Shown: positions 24,701 through 37,297, counted from the stretch's first letter. The stretch: DNA of 64,000 bases from Sternotherus odoratus (GCA_032164245.1 JAVMKO010000003.1:42844890-42908889); one strand, 5' to 3'. Translations and numbers: made by a program. The notes: generated from the sequence alone by a model not told the origin.

Positions 24701-27575
24701 TAGCATCTGGATTACTTAATGGACAAATGTGTTAGAGAGGCTATTTAAATTTAGAATACATGAGACATGGTATACTCTCTTCTTTCACTTGTATTCACAA
24801 ACCATAAAAGTCATTTAAGTGAGGTTGTAAAACTATCTTTTGAACATTTTTTTTCCCACCAACAATTAATATCTGATATCCTGGACACGTAAAAATTAAG
24901 TCTAACACACATTGAAGGAACCTACTGAACACATAATGAATAATTAATACTGCTTTAACCACGAACATTTTGTACAATTAAATAGAGTACTTCACATTTC
25001 CTCTAATTTCAAGCTCTGCAGGAGCATCTATTATTATAGGGGAATGTGGAATTATTTATTTAGGAATAAACTTGTGGTGTTGAAGTTAAACAGGGATATA
25101 AGAATACATAGCGAGGCAGAGGATCAGAGCTGCCTACATATTGGGATGTCAATTCATAACCTTTTTACCAAGACACTTAGTCATGCTGCAATGCACATAT
25201 AAATATATTAATATGCATATTGGATGTTTTTCTGTTAATTGAGATCATAGATGTTTGGAGAGTGAGACTGACACTGATGACTCCTTTGTCATGTAGATTA
25301 TGCAGTACCTTAACTTCCGTGGTAAATTTAAAGAGAAAGTTATAGAGAGAGATGGCTCATAATGAACCATGTATAAAGTAGTAAAGGCTGTGAACAGTGT
25401 GTCCAATGCAGTTGTAATCTTCTTGATTCTTCACTAACACCATTCCAAATCCGGATTAACACTGTTGGAGTTAATGGAGTTGTGCTGACATAAAAGAGCT
25501 ATAAAGGAGAGGAGAGTCGGGCCATGGATGTTTGGAAGTTAGCAGAAAAAATATCATTTTTTTTACCTCTCTCTTACTGAAAGGATGGTCTGATTGTCCT
25601 AAGCACAGCCTTTGTAGAAAGGTTAGAGGGGACTGGCATGCAGATGAACCTGTAATCTATGTGAAAATGCCTCAACCATGTTTGTAATGTGACTGCAGTA
25701 GAAAATGATGAAATATATAAGAACAAGAGGCATTTCCACAGTGTGAAGGTGCAAGGAGTAGGCAATGCCAGAAAAAAAAACACTATTGTTGAAAAATATG
25801 AATCTCATGCTGATCATTTATACAGTTAACACATCTGCCCTCAGCTAGCTGTTGGTATCCTGACTATTCAGTGGTGGTTGACTCTTTGGTATGTATATTT
25901 TGAATTTATTCTTAAATAATGGGTGTTTTTAATGATTCATTGCACAATATTGAGTTTATTTATAAATCAGTGCCTTCATATTGCAGGTGATAGCAGATAC
26001 ATTTGAGGCGTATATGAGAATTCCTCCCTTCCATACCTCAAAACTTGCTGCCAAAAAGTCATGTTAAATAAAATGACTTATGGGTTCTTAAAATGAAGGT
26101 TCAAATGCCCATATGACACAAGAAGGGAATATTACAGCTAGTTTCTTGGAAAATTTGACAGGTGTGTGCAGTTTCATGAATGTTTCTCACTGTGTGACAT
26201 TAATAAGGATATTCCTCTATTGTAAAAGAAGGTTCATCTACAGAAAGGTGAACAAGAAGACAATGCAGAGTATGGAGCCTTAAGCAATGGATGAGACAAT
26301 TTTTCTTAGGTATGCTACTCTTTTTTATAAACAATATAAAAATTAGAATGAACATCAGTGTAGAAAATACATGTGTGTATGTGAGTACAAATTAATATTT
26401 TATTTCTTCCTTTTTGATTTTCACTAAAATGTTGTGAAGGGAAAACCAAGAAGGAAGAAATAAAACAAAATCTGTTTTGTGAACTGACAGCTTTGCTCTC
26501 ATGAGATTGCTCCTCTCTTTCTGTCTTCTTGGTAAAGCAATCTTGAATTGGGCAGGTTCGTAAAGTTGAAGTGAGATTGGGAAACAGAAGCAGAAGCTGC
26601 CACTATAGAGCTGTCAACATTCAATACGTTCCAATCACCTGCATTTATCTGCTTTACCTGCCTATATGGGAAGGTCATTTTAAGTTTAATGCAGTCCATT
26701 TTCATTTGGCTTTTATTGCTTCAGCATTGATCCAAGTCACTCATCTCAGATAGATCTTTGTCTCTGACAATCTGCCCAGTATTCTATTTATGTCTTTTGT
26801 CTCCTCTGCTCTGTTAACATGAGAAGAATACCTATTTTCCCCTTCTTCTGGATGCAAATCTTATTCAGAAGCAATAGAAAATGGCAAAGAAATATTGACT
26901 ACAGGTTAAATTCTCCCCTCTGATTTGTGCTTGTGACTCATTCACTTCTGTACTGGACCTGTGAGCACATCTGAAAGCATAATTTGGCTCTTTTTGCTTG
27001 GAGGCTTGAGATGATTTTAAAGCTTTATCCAGCTTTGCTCTACTGGCTGTTCCTGTGTTTATTCCATTTTCATGTTATATGTGGGAAGACTAATTTAAAT
27101 TTACTGGCACATGATTTCCTATTTTATATCATCTGTATGACAGTGAGATACGTTTCTATGAATTAGAAGAGATGATTACTGCTCATGAAAATTTAGGCAA
27201 GAATTAGACCAAATAAATGAGTTCCTAAAAGGGCAGGTTTTGATTCAGAGATGTGATCTGAAGGAAGGAAGGCTGTTTGCAGATACAGAATTTGTTGGTA
27301 TAGGTTGAAAATTAGGGTTATTTTTCTATACATGATACACACACCTAAATATATGTGAAAGGTTATCTGTTTACGGTGATAGAGTTATTTAAATATACTG
27401 TGTGCTGGATACAGTGTGTGAGGATTCACTTTGCTTTCTGAAGCCTAAAGCATTAGGTGAATAACAGCTGTCAGCTGCCTTTCCCTTGCTGTCTGGGACG
27501 TTACAGGAAGCCTTTGTGGAAATGGATTTTGCAAAAAAAGAAAAGAATGAATTTTGGGTAGATGTCTAATAAGGG
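24701..27575. other. Unique AT-rich intron
   Basis: No repeat or coding feature is recognisable. Open frames up to about 69 codons occur by chance. Confidence 0.45.
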
Positions 27576-27577
27576 TA

Positions 27578-28500
27578 TGTCAAGGCTGATTCCCCACTCT
27601 GTCACTTTGAGTGCAGAAGGTGGGGGTCCACAAGGATTTTAAAAATTAATACTTGGCAGTCCAGTCTTGTATTAAACTCCCACAGTTACAGTTTCTCTCT
27701 AACCTTGGATGGGTACATGCTGCCACAACCCAAGTGGAAAAACAACCCTTTGAAACCTGAAAGGCACAGTTGGAATTACTTCCTGTGGGGTACCCTCAAG
27801 CCCTTTCACTGCCTGCCCCTTCTGGGGAAGAGATGAGAAAGAAAAACAAATGAAATCAGCTGTTGCCACCAGCTATTTAAACGACACCTGCACAAACCTC
27901 TTAGGGACACAAAAATCCAATCCTGTTCTTGAAAAAAGGTAAATTTTATTAAAAACAAAAAGAAAGAAAATACTTCTGGAACTTAGGCTTTTGCTATATT
28001 TAAAAAAAACACTTACAAAATGTAAACGTCAAGAATAACCTTGAGGTCCAGGTTAAAGGTTACAAGCAAAACAAAAGGTTTTGGGATTAGCACAGAGGAA
28101 TCCATAAACCAATAAGAAATAATCAGAAATAAACCTAATTGCATCTTCCTAAACATTCCCAAATTTATTTACATATTTGGAGTTTCAGATAATCAATCTC
28201 AAGTAATAATCTGATGGTTTTTCATACATGGCTTAAAGTTTCTCACAGCATAACTTCTCCCTGTTTCCCTCATCCCCGGAGAATGACAACACACAGACAA
28301 AGGGAAGGGTTTTCCCCCCATTTTAAAAAGTGTTAGCCCTCCCATTGGCTCTTTTGGTCAGGTGCCCACTCCTTTCCTTTTTAGCTATGGGCTTGTTACT
28401 CTTTACACATAAAGCAAGTAGAGAACAAAGAGGTATTCCATAGTTAATTAGCTGGCTGGGTATTCACAAAAGGGTGCCCTCCCCCGCTCATTTATCTCAG
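27578..28500 (-). mobile_element. LTR of a turtle retroelement (5' end not resolved)
   Basis: On the + strand it begins TGTCAAGGCTGATTCCCCACTCT, the complement of an LTR 3' end (AGTGGGGAATCAGCCTTGACA). On the minus strand a poly(A) signal (TTTTTAATAAAATTTACC, near 27935-27955) precedes that 3' end at a plausible distance. The same family occurs at 30420 and 41747. The right boundary is a guess from where familiar sequence fades; I could not pair target duplications. No internal genes are adjacent. Confidence 0.7.
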
Positions 28501-29362
28501 AATGTGTCCTAATTATCATTTACATTTTGCCATGCTAGCAACTATTTCACTAGTAAACATAATGAACATTCCTACTGCTGTAAATATAGAATTTCTGGAG
28601 TTTGTGTATGTTATAATGTAGTGTTATATAGAAATGTAGACTTACATTTCATGGATTCTGATGTCTGCCTGGCATTGGAGACTTCAATTACATTTATATT
28701 CAAATGCAGTAATATTGCATTCATATTCAAGGTAAAAGAATAAAGTTTTCTTCCTCATATTTAATTCCCATTAATAATGAACCATATTTCACTTGAACCT
28801 TATATGATTTAAGTAGCCAGTATATACATGATTGTCTCTTTTTCATTTGCTAGTCCAAACAGGTGATAGTTCATATTCTTCTTTTCACATAGCCAATGAA
28901 GTCTTTTTATTTGTATTTCAGTTGTTTCCTTCGTGTCTTTCTTCCAAAACCAAAACAAAAGATAGTAATTTGGACTGAGTAATTGCTGAGTAATTACTTT
29001 CTGAGTAATTGAAATGTACATAATTACCAAAAGGCATTTTGGTACCATAGCAAAATATAACTAAAAGTAGACACATGGGTCCATCTTTAGTTTGTACTGC
29101 AATGTAAAGTTACATGCCAATTTTTCATTTTGAAGCAAAAATAAGAATTTATTCCTCTTGTCTGAAAAGTAACATAAGAATCTGGATTGTCAAACTGGAC
29201 TGTGTGATGGTAAATGAAAGCATTTTGCCAAGATTCCTAATAGTTACTATAGGAAGGGTTTCAGAAATGGACTATTGTTCAGGGCATCATCTTAAAGTAA
29301 AATTCCAGTTATATAAATGTATCTGTTTATTTATACACATACATACATTGGTAATTGAAGGT

Positions 29363-29363
29363 A

Positions 29364-29408
<45 letters not shown>
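29363..29408 (+). repeat. (TCTA)n microsatellite
   Basis: About 11 uninterrupted TCTA units. It lies in unique intron sequence (28.5-29.7 kb) that shows nothing else. Confidence 0.95.
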
Positions 29409-29725
29409 AAATACCTCACAAGTGGTATGTTTTCTTTATGTACCTAGACATTGTAGATTATATGAGGAAGGTATTTTCCCATGACTATATATGTACAATA
29501 AACAACATTGCTGGCATACACAAAGAGTTAAAACTTTCCTCCAAATCACTGCTGTGGAATGCAATTTTATAATACATTGGTGGAATGTTTTAGGATTAGG
29601 ATGAGAATGCAGGATATTTGCATACCTCCAAAGTCTGAAGGATGTGCAATTACAAAAACAACAACCATTATATATGCTTAAATAACAAAGGCCTCAACAA
29701 TCCAAAATATATACATAGTGAAATA

Positions 29726-29915
29726 CAGTACAATCCCATTTAGCCAGGACTACATTATCTGTCTCTCCATATTAATAGAATAACCAGCCCACACCGGCCC
29801 AGAAGCTTTCAATCTCTGCTATGGCCACTAGATGGCACTGCAGCCTCACACTTTCGTTTCTCTGAATTATCCGAATTTTTAATTATCCGATCTGGCCGCA
29901 GTCCAGATTAGATCA
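29726..29915. mobile_element. Possible pogo/Tigger-like MITE remnant
   Basis: It starts TACAGTACAATCCCATTTAGCC, close to the Tigger end as I recall it (TACAGTACAATCCC followed by a TTATCCG word). It later contains GAATTATCCGAATTTTTAATTATCCG. The right end is not resolved and there is no transposase. Confidence 0.45.
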
Positions 29916-30419
29916 GAGCATTGACAACTAGGAAACAGACTGGAACAAAACTGGGGCAAATGTGATGGGAATTAAAATTACCATTTTTCTACAAATATTT
30001 ATTATTCTACAACTAGTATTTTCCAGTGTTTCAGTCTGGATTTGGTAAGCAGACATGTAAAATATTCTGGGAAAATAAATGTTTTCCAGAGGTTTGAAAT
30101 CTCATGGAAATTGATGCTCCATCTTGGGGTGACTAATATTGCTTTCTCTATAGGAATATAATTAATACTAGTCAATATTATTTTATGGAAAATAGGTCAA
30201 GTCAAACACACCTGATTTAATTCCATAATGAGATTACAAGTTTGGTTGATAAAGGTGTCTGTCTCTGTAGCTATGATATACTTAGGCTTTTGTATGGCAT
30301 TTGTCTTAGTCCTGCATGACATTCTGATTAAAAAAAATTAACACTATACAATATCAGTAGAGCCCATAGTAAATGGGAAGTCATGTAGAGTGATCTGGAT
30401 CACTTTGTAAGTTGGGCCC

Positions 30420-30740
30420 TGTCAAGGCTGAATCCCCACTGTCATTTAAGTGCAGAAAATGGGAGTCCACAAGGATTCTAAAAATTAATACTGACCACTC
30501 CAAGCTTGCATTAAACTCACAAAGTTACAGCTTTTCTCTGACCTTGGCTTGGTAAACGCTGCAACCACCCATGCAAAAAAACAAAACAAAAAAAAACATG
30601 CTTGGACCCAGGAAGGAGCACTTAGGAATTCCTCCCTATGGGAATTCCTCAACCCTTTTCACACACGAACACCCCTGGAGAAGAGTTGAGAAAGAAAACA
30701 ACTCTGTCCACTCTCCAACACTAGGCTACAAAACAGAATG
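30420..30740 (-). mobile_element. Truncated LTR of the same family as 27578
   Basis: It begins TGTCAAGGCTGAATCCCCACT and continues collinearly with the LTR at 27578 (CCACAAGGATTCTAAAAATTAATACT, then TTAAACTCACAAAGTTACAG). The copy loses similarity after about 300 bp, so it holds only the R/U5-side end. An A-rich insertion lies at 30573-30598. Confidence 0.68.
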
Positions 30741-30744
30741 GAAA

Positions 30745-31479
30745 GGACAGAAATGTGGAAACTGCAAATGACCTGATAGAACCTTTTCTGCCACCATCTC
30801 AGTAATCGTCCACAAAAAGAAAGGACCAGTAAGCCCTTAGTAGAAGGAGTCCCCCATCCCCCATCTAAAAAGGAGATATTAACAATCTCATAATCTGTGT
30901 ACTCCGTATCTCACAATTGCCTTTATTATCCCCGAGGGGCTTGGGTCTAATGTACATGTTGCACCTCATATTTCCCCACAAAGCTTCTACAGCCTCAGAT
31001 AGACAAACTGGTTGGATCTTGAGAAGGAGTGCTGCTTTTGTCCTCTCCAGGCCAGATAAACCATCCATGCCAAATCAGATAGCACTAGACAGAAATTTCC
31101 CCAGAGTATGAAAAATCTGATGATCTTCAAGTGAAGGTAACCAGGATTCACCAAGCTCTCTGTGATCTGGAATACTTTTCAGTGGATGAAACTTTGCTAA
31201 AACAGTGGTCCCACCCTGACATACACAGAACTTCAAAAACTCTCTACATTGCAATCAGTCTTAGAGCAAGATATCTACCATTGACACTCCAAACACACTT
31301 CTACAGTATATTTGATGTATAGGTAGAGAATCCTTAGGGACACTATATCAGTGATCAAGGAAAACATCTTTTTAGAATGCCAGTGGAGTAGCTGTCCAGC
31401 TACTGCATATTTTCCCTTAGAGAAGTCTGATTCTCAATCGTCAGTGTCTCCAAATGTACATTGAACTCTATCACATGGC
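30745..31479. other. Intron sequence, no feature
   Basis: Short open frames on both strands near 30.87-31.32 kb resemble nothing I know. The segment may belong to an unrecognised repeat. Confidence 0.35.
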
Positions 31480-31729
31480 TTAATGGGAGCAAAGCTCAGC
31501 CTTTATCTTACGCTGCACGAAGTAATCATAGTTCTTCACCCCTTCAGTTACCAAATTCCTCCCATAAACAAGATCCACAGTGTTCCCAGCTCTCAGAATG
31601 AAGCCCCGAATCACCTGGCCCATGAGCCATGAAGTTGTCATAGTAGCTGGTTATGAGATCCTGAGCAAATCGAAAAGAGACATGGTCACTGAAATCCTGC
31701 AAGGCAGTAAGTATACCTGTTTGCTGCAC
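31480..31729 (-). pseudogene. Possible broken coding remnant, unidentified
   Basis: On the minus strand a frame with protein-like composition runs LTALQDFSDHVSFRFAQDLI and then SYYDNFMAHGPG. At about 31610 the good frame shifts by one and continues GFILRAGNTVDLVYGRNLVT, then EGVKNYDYFVQRKIKAEL, ending at a stop at 31480-31482. The composition, with aromatic and charged residues and no repeats across the shift, is unlike the neighbouring random frames. I do not recognise the protein. It could be a processed pseudogene fragment or a piece of an unknown transposon. No poly(A) tract is seen. Confidence 0.35.
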
Positions 31730-32451
31730 AAGGCCAGATAAACACTAAATCAGATTTCATAGGACATGTCATATTACTTAAAAGTAGAGATGTACATTTT
31801 ACATTTTGATAATTCTGTGTCATGATAAAAGGATTTATTTTCACTTTTGCACACCTGATATAAAGCCAAAGATACATATAGTATTTCTCTGCATTGATTC
31901 ATTGCAACAGTTTTTTGAACATCAGTGACTGGATATTTATACATTTCTACAGGTACTGTTATCAGCTGTAACACTTTTTATTCTGGTAAGAAATTGCTAT
32001 TCACAGACAGCAGTATCAATAGATCTGAATTAGTCAGCATTCACTCGGAAAGAAGCAGTATGCCAAGTCCACAGCAGAATAAGAGTTTTACTCTGAGACT
32101 CAAAGTTTGATACACTTTCCTGTGTCTTAATTTATTCAATTTTAGTGCATCCAGCAAATACCATGTTTTTCCACCAGTGAATAATATTGTGTGACAGGAA
32201 ATATCAATGATTAACATAAAAAGTTGATTCTAAAGAAAGATAAAGATCTATTTTAAATCTACAGTATATAATTTAGAAAATTACAGCTAATGAATTTTGA
32301 ACAAGTTTAAAAGTGACTGGATATTGAGTCATTAGCTTTGAAATTGAGTTCTTTTCTGTGCTCAAACCATGTACTTAAGTTTTTTTAATTTTGTATTTTG
32401 TATATAAATTGCTTCTGTTTTTATAATGAAATCAATGTAAAAGTTTAACAA

Positions 32452-32797
32452 ATTTAAAACAAATAAATGGAAGTTCTTTACACAGCACAGTCAACCTGTG
32501 AAATTCCTTGCCTGAAGAGGTTGGGAAGGCTAGGAATATAACAGGGCTTAAAAGAGAACTGGATAAATTCATGGAGGTTAAGTCCATTAATGGCTATTAG
32601 CCAGGATGAGTAAGGAATGGTGTCCCTAGTCTCTGTTTGTCAGAGGGGGGTGATAGATGGCAGGAGAGAGATCACTTGATCCTTACTTGTTAGGTTCACT
32701 CACGCCGGAGCACCTGGCATTGGCCATATATCGGTTGGCAGAATACTGGGCTGGATGGACCTTTGGTCTGACCCAGTACGGCCATTCTTATGTTCTT
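32452..32797 (+). mobile_element. CR1/L3-like LINE 3' fragment
   Basis: It carries the last ORF2 codons and the 3' UTR of the turtle-type CR1-like LINE: GGAAGTTCTTTACACAGCAC, then AGAGAACTGGATAAATTCATGGAGG, then the tail TACTGGGCTGGATGGACC and GGTCTGACCCAGTACGGCC. It ends with TTATGTTCTT. It is collinear with 38240-38578 and heavily 5'-truncated. Confidence 0.88.
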
Positions 32798-34015
32798 TAC
32801 ACAGGAAGTATATATTTATTTTTTCCACGCAAACCACACTGAAATTAGTAGATTCTATGTAGTTTTCTTCCATTCTAGTTATTTCAAATGCATCCATCAC
32901 TGTGGTATTTGGTTACAGTATCTATTCAGTGGTTTCAGAACTGGTTTAATCCAAATTTAACTGTTACTTTGCTATCATGTTTCTATAACAAGACTGCAAG
33001 TATTATTTAAGAGTTTATAATGTAATAGAATTAAAATCAGCTTGAGCAAAGTGAACATGTGAGACTATCTTAATGTAAATAAGAAAAAATCCATATGTAA
33101 CCCCATGGAATTTTGGCTAAATAGAGTAATTTAAAACTGTCCTTATGTTCAAAATTAGATACATGCTGTTAGGCTGCTCTGAATTGCACTAGAAGCCAGC
33201 CAGGATTAGGGAACCTTTGGCTGAATCTGAGGATCGGGCCCAGTGTGTTTGTGTGTATGTGATTTCCCTGCCTCTAATGACATTCATGTTTATCTTCTAA
33301 CCCAGTGATACTCAGACTTCGTTGGTTCAGGAACCAAATTGCTAATCAACATTATTCAGAAGAGCCACACTTGTATGAATTCATTGTTTAATTTACTATA
33401 TATATATCATTTTGCTGTGATAATTTTTTATATATACATATATATATAGAATTATCACAGCAAAATGATTGAACAAGTATTATTATTTTATCAATTACAA
33501 TTGGTTAATAACATAGTAAAGGCATCCTGATTGGTTAATACCTTAGACTGGTTGATAGTTAAATCATACAGTGAGACACTTGTGGCTCACAAGCCTCAGT
33601 CTGAGTTCCAATGTGCTAACCCATTCCGGCCAGGGTTGATGTATCTCGTTGGATAGTAGATATTTCTTGAATGTGATTTAATTTGTCTGCTTTTGAAAGT
33701 GCATCACATTGCACCCATCAATATTTTTTTTATTAATTCCTCAATGATAATTCTGGAGGAGTAATTTATTCTCCTCTCTGCTAATTATTCTATTATTAGT
33801 CTGGCCTTAGCTATAGACTTTAGTCACTTAGCAGTGTCCAAATAAGCTATTAAAAACCCCTCACATAAGAACCAACCAAAATCAATAAGGTGGGTCCCAT
33901 TTTGGTATAAACAAATGGGTTTGGCAATTGGGTACAAATAGTTGTTTAAAATGGTGTAAGGAAATTAGCACCAGGAAGTCTGGCGAATGATACAGAGGGC
34001 AGGGGTTCAGGTGAC
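32798..34015. other. AT-rich intron with a long hairpin
   Basis: The only clear structure is the 20-bp perfect inverted repeat at 33406-33469. The rest is unique. Confidence 0.5.
33406..33469. repeat. Perfect 20-bp inverted repeat with AT loop
   Basis: The left arm ATCATTTTGCTGTGATAATT (33406-33425) is exactly complementary to the right arm AATTATCACAGCAAAATGAT (33450-33469), with a 24-base AT-rich loop. It could form a stable hairpin in RNA or DNA. It may be the palindromic core of a small MITE. Confidence 0.9.
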
Positions 34016-34018
34016 TTA

Positions 34019-34305
34019 GGGCTGGTCTTCACTACCCACTGGATCAGCGGGTACTGATTGATCTATCAAGGATCAATTTATCACATCTTGTCTTGACGTG
34101 ATAAATCGATCCCCAGAGGCGCTTCCTGTTGACTCCGGGTACTCCAGCTCGCCAAGAAGCACAAGCAGAATTGATGGGGGAGTCTGCTGCTGCCATGAGG
34201 ATGCCAGGTATGTCGGCCTAAGATGCACCAACTTCAGCTACACTATTCATGTAGCTGAAGTTGCGTATCTTAGGTCGATCCACCGCTGCTAGTGTAGACC
34301 TGGCC
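34019..34305. mobile_element. Harbinger-like MITE with TTA target duplication
   Basis: The ends GGGCTGGTCTTCACTAC and GGCCAGGTCTACACTAG (minus-strand reading of the right end) form an imperfect inverted repeat. Both are flanked by TTA (34016-34018 and 34306-34308), as expected for the 3-bp TWA duplication of Harbinger elements. The interior contains ATGTAGCTGAAGTTGCGTATCTTAGGTCGAT, a turtle repeat also present near 43.9 kb. There is no transposase. Confidence 0.7.
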
Positions 34306-34324
34306 TTAGATTCTGCTCTCAGGA

Positions 34325-34460
34325 TTTCTCATGACTTGCGGTGTGACCTGGGTCAAACAGTATGTTACTTCTGTTAGCCTCAGTTTGCACAGCAGGGAAG
34401 TGAAGATAATGATTCAGTATTTCTCCTGCACTGTAAATCATTTTGAGAGTAGGGGTGGAA
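34325..34460 (+). repeat. MIR-like SINE fragment
   Basis: GGTGTGACCTGGGTCAAACAG, then GCCTCAGTTTGC, then GAAGATAATGATTCAGTATTTCTCC and AAATCATTTTGAGAGTA match the core and 3' part of MIR in order. A TTA/TTTTA-rich tract follows at about 34475-34530. Confidence 0.65.
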
Positions 34461-34559
34461 ATGTGGTATGTGTCTTACTTTATTATTAATTATTATTATT
34501 ATTGTTATTGTTTTATTTTATTTTATTATGATAATGATGCACTTTAGCCCTGCTGTAGA

Positions 34560-35285
34560 CGTTTATAGCATCTGAATACCCACAGATCAGAAAAGCCTGT
34601 GTGTACACTTATCAATTTCTAGGAGCTAGTAACTTTTATTAACCAAATCAGTCCCAGTCAAACACAAACATTAATTTGATAAATTTTAGCACACAGACAT
34701 CTGATGTGTTTTATCCAACTATATAGCTACTGAGGTTAACAGTGTAAAGCAAAGATTATAGCAAATCACAGGTAAAATCAATATACAAGAATACTTTTAC
34801 CTTTTTCCAGTTTATAAACACATATGTTACCCAAAGCCCCTAGGAAGCAGTCCATTCTGAAGGCTTTTCCTGGATCCTTCTTATTATGCAATCTCCCAAC
34901 AGAGTTTCCCTGTACTAGGCTCCTTCAACCCTCAGGTTACTCATTGCCTGTTTTACAATCCTGGATTCCTGTTTTCACTGATGACTTGTAGTCTGGAACT
35001 GTCTGTCTGCTTCCTACTACTCCAAGGAATTCCTATTCCCTTCAATTAGTTCTGCCTAGGTATTACTGCTGGAGTTAAGTTTTAATTGTGCCAATCATTG
35101 CATTTTTAGTCCTTTTTTTCCAGAGCTTCTCACTCTCCCAGCCCAGTTATTTGGAATCAGATCTGACCCTTCTTGCATATTCCAGCAAACTTGCTGACTC
35201 CTGCCATAGATGTAGGACAGGAAGAATCCTACCTAACATTTCCAAATAATTTGAAAGGCCCTGCCCCTGAATGCCAAGTTATTCT
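34560..35285 (-). mobile_element. Possible LTR remnant
   Basis: Read on the minus strand it has a poly(A) signal (TTAATAAAAGTTACTAGC near 34630-34650) and LTR-like composition, with CATAGATGTAGGACAGG at its 5' side. I found no TG/CA termini or target duplication. The assignment rests on general resemblance only. Confidence 0.35.
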
Positions 35286-35594
35286 CTCAGGGACTTATAA
35301 AAATAATCTATACACACATGTGCTATTGAAACATATATGCAGATGACTACATTAAACATTGGAATAATAATGAAAATAATAAATAATAATAATAAAACTA
35401 AAATATTTTCCCCTGGCTAATCTTTTACTTAGAATAAAATACTCAAGCAATTTTAACATTAGATAATATTTGCCCTTTACTAAGCAGCAAATCTAACCCT
35501 TACCTCTGCAGACATGGGGGTCCAATTGGACAAGTTATAATAGTTCACAAAATCTAGATGTAAAAGATAGATGTAAATTTGTGGATATAAAGGA

Positions 35595-35700
35595 GAGGCA
35601 ACATGGTTTGATGGACAGAGCATGGGGTTAGGAGCCCAACCCTTCTGAGTTATAATTCTAGCTCAACCTTTTGAGTCACTGTGCGCCACTGGATGAACCC
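35595..35700 (+). repeat. tRNA-derived (MIR-type) SINE head
   Basis: AACATGGTTTGATGGACAGAGCATGGGGTTAGGAGCCC, then GAGTTATAATTCTAGCTCAAC, follows the 5' half of MIR-like SINEs, with degenerate A and B boxes. It ends near CTGTGCGCC. Confidence 0.55.
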
Positions 35701-36260
35701 TGGATTAACCTTTCTGGTCTGATTCTCCTTTCACTTACATAAATTTTACACCTATGTAATTCTTTGACATTGATTTCTTTTCATTTAACTGGCATATGTG
35801 AAATTAAGCCATTTGTATCTGTTTTCCTGGAGGTTAAAAAACCTGGGAAGAGGGAGTAGAGTAGGGGAAATAACACTTGTCCATTCTACTGCTGGGAATA
35901 GTCAGTGAGGAGAAAATTAATTCATGAATAAGTGTGAAACATATTGGATAAGTAAATCATTGTATAAGCGATAATTATTATTATAAATATGAGTTTTCAG
36001 ATAGTTTTTTTTAGAAGGCATCTGTTATATAAAAATTACCTCTTCATGTCCTTTGGGAATTTCTAATATTCAAAATTTGCAAATTAAGTGGAGGGCAGGC
36101 ATGGAAACATTTGTTCTGTGGTCTAAACTTCATACCCTCTTGTCATGTGGCACCAGCCTATTTCTCATATTCACCCAGACTTTCCTTTAGATTTTTAGCA
36201 ATATGTACACTATGTTGGGATGTGGAATTCATATAGCCATGGCTTTGTAACTATTATAGC

Positions 36261-36428
36261 TATTTGTAACTGCTTTATTGCCTCTGTAGATACCATTGAA
36301 ATCAGTCTGAAATAGCAAATGCTGTTGTTCGTAATTTTAAAATGTCCAGAAGGATATTTTTTTTATTTGTTCTCATAGCCAACTCATGATAATTAGCCTT
36401 GGTTTCCATGTGTCAGGCCAGGGCTCAG
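36261..36428 (+). repeat. 168-bp direct repeat, copy 1
   Basis: It runs from TATTTGTAACTGCTTTATTG to GGCCAGGGCTCAG and recurs at 36689-36854. By eye the copies differ only by one T in a T run (8 versus 7) and one G (GGG versus GG). The unit has no resemblance to a transposon I know. Confidence 0.95.
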
Positions 36429-36688
36429 CTATGATCTTGGGAAGCAAAGAGCTGTGTCTGGAGATGTAAAAACCTATGATTCCATACATACGAGTTCATT
36501 CAGTCCGAGCAGGCCTGCTGCAGCAGCAGTTAGAAACATGGTATTAAAACTAATCAAACATTTATTTTGAATCCTGGAGTCACTTGCATTGTTTGTAGTG
36601 GAATTTAACATCAATACGTCAAGCAAATTGCTACTTTCTAAACCCAATTTGTATTTTTATTTGCAAATAAATGATTTTATAAACATGA

Positions 36689-36854
36689 TATTTGTAACTG
36701 CTTTATTGCCTCTGTAGATACCATTGAAATCAGTCTGAAATAGCAAATGCTGTTGTTCGTAATTTTAAAATGTCCAGAAGGATATTTTTTTATTTGTTCT
36801 CATAGCCAACTCATGATAATTAGCCTTGGTTTCCATGTGTCAGGCCAGGCTCAG
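36689..36854 (+). repeat. 168-bp direct repeat, copy 2
   Basis: Second copy, 428 bp after the first start; 260 bp of non-repeated sequence separate the two. A hAT MITE begins 51 bp after it. Confidence 0.95.
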
Positions 36855-36905
36855 TTTCATAACATGTTCTGCTCCTGAGCTTGGAGAGAATGGAAGTGCC
36901 ACAGA

Positions 36906-37297
36906 CAGGGCCGGCGACAGGAATTTTGGGGCCCCGTACGCAGATCGTGCGCCCCCCCCCGGCTGGTCTCCCTCCGCCCGTGCCCCCCCCCAGCTGGTCT
37001 CCCGCTGCCCGCGGGCCCCAACCCCCACATGCGCTTTGGCCGCGTGGCCCCCGCATGCGCTCTGGCCGCGTGGCCCGGCCGGGAGAAGCAAAGAGGGGCG
37101 GGGGGAGGCTGCTGGGTGCCGGGGGAGGGGGCTGATGAGCGCTCCAGCGGCTACCCGGAGCCGCGCCTTGCTCACAGGCCCGGCGACAAGGGGGTAAAGC
37201 TGCATACAGGGCCTGCCCCGGATTTAAGCCCCCCCCCCCCCTTAAGTCCAGGGCCCGGTACAGCTGTACCCATTGTACCACCCTGTCGCCTGCCCTG
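36906..37297. mobile_element. hAT-like MITE with perfect 8-bp target duplication
   Basis: The inverted ends CAGGGCCGGCGACAGGA and CAGGGCAGGCGACAGGG (minus reading of the right end) differ at two of 17 positions. GCCACAGA flanks both sides exactly (36898-36905 and 37298-37305), the 8-bp duplication typical of hAT. The 392-bp interior is extremely GC-rich with C runs and CATGCGC-type tandem words, and has no transposase. Its long open frames on both strands are caused by GC richness. Confidence 0.92.

Noticed and set aside
29363..29408. Possible CRISPR or regulatory array
   Set aside because: It is a simple TCTA microsatellite without spacers.
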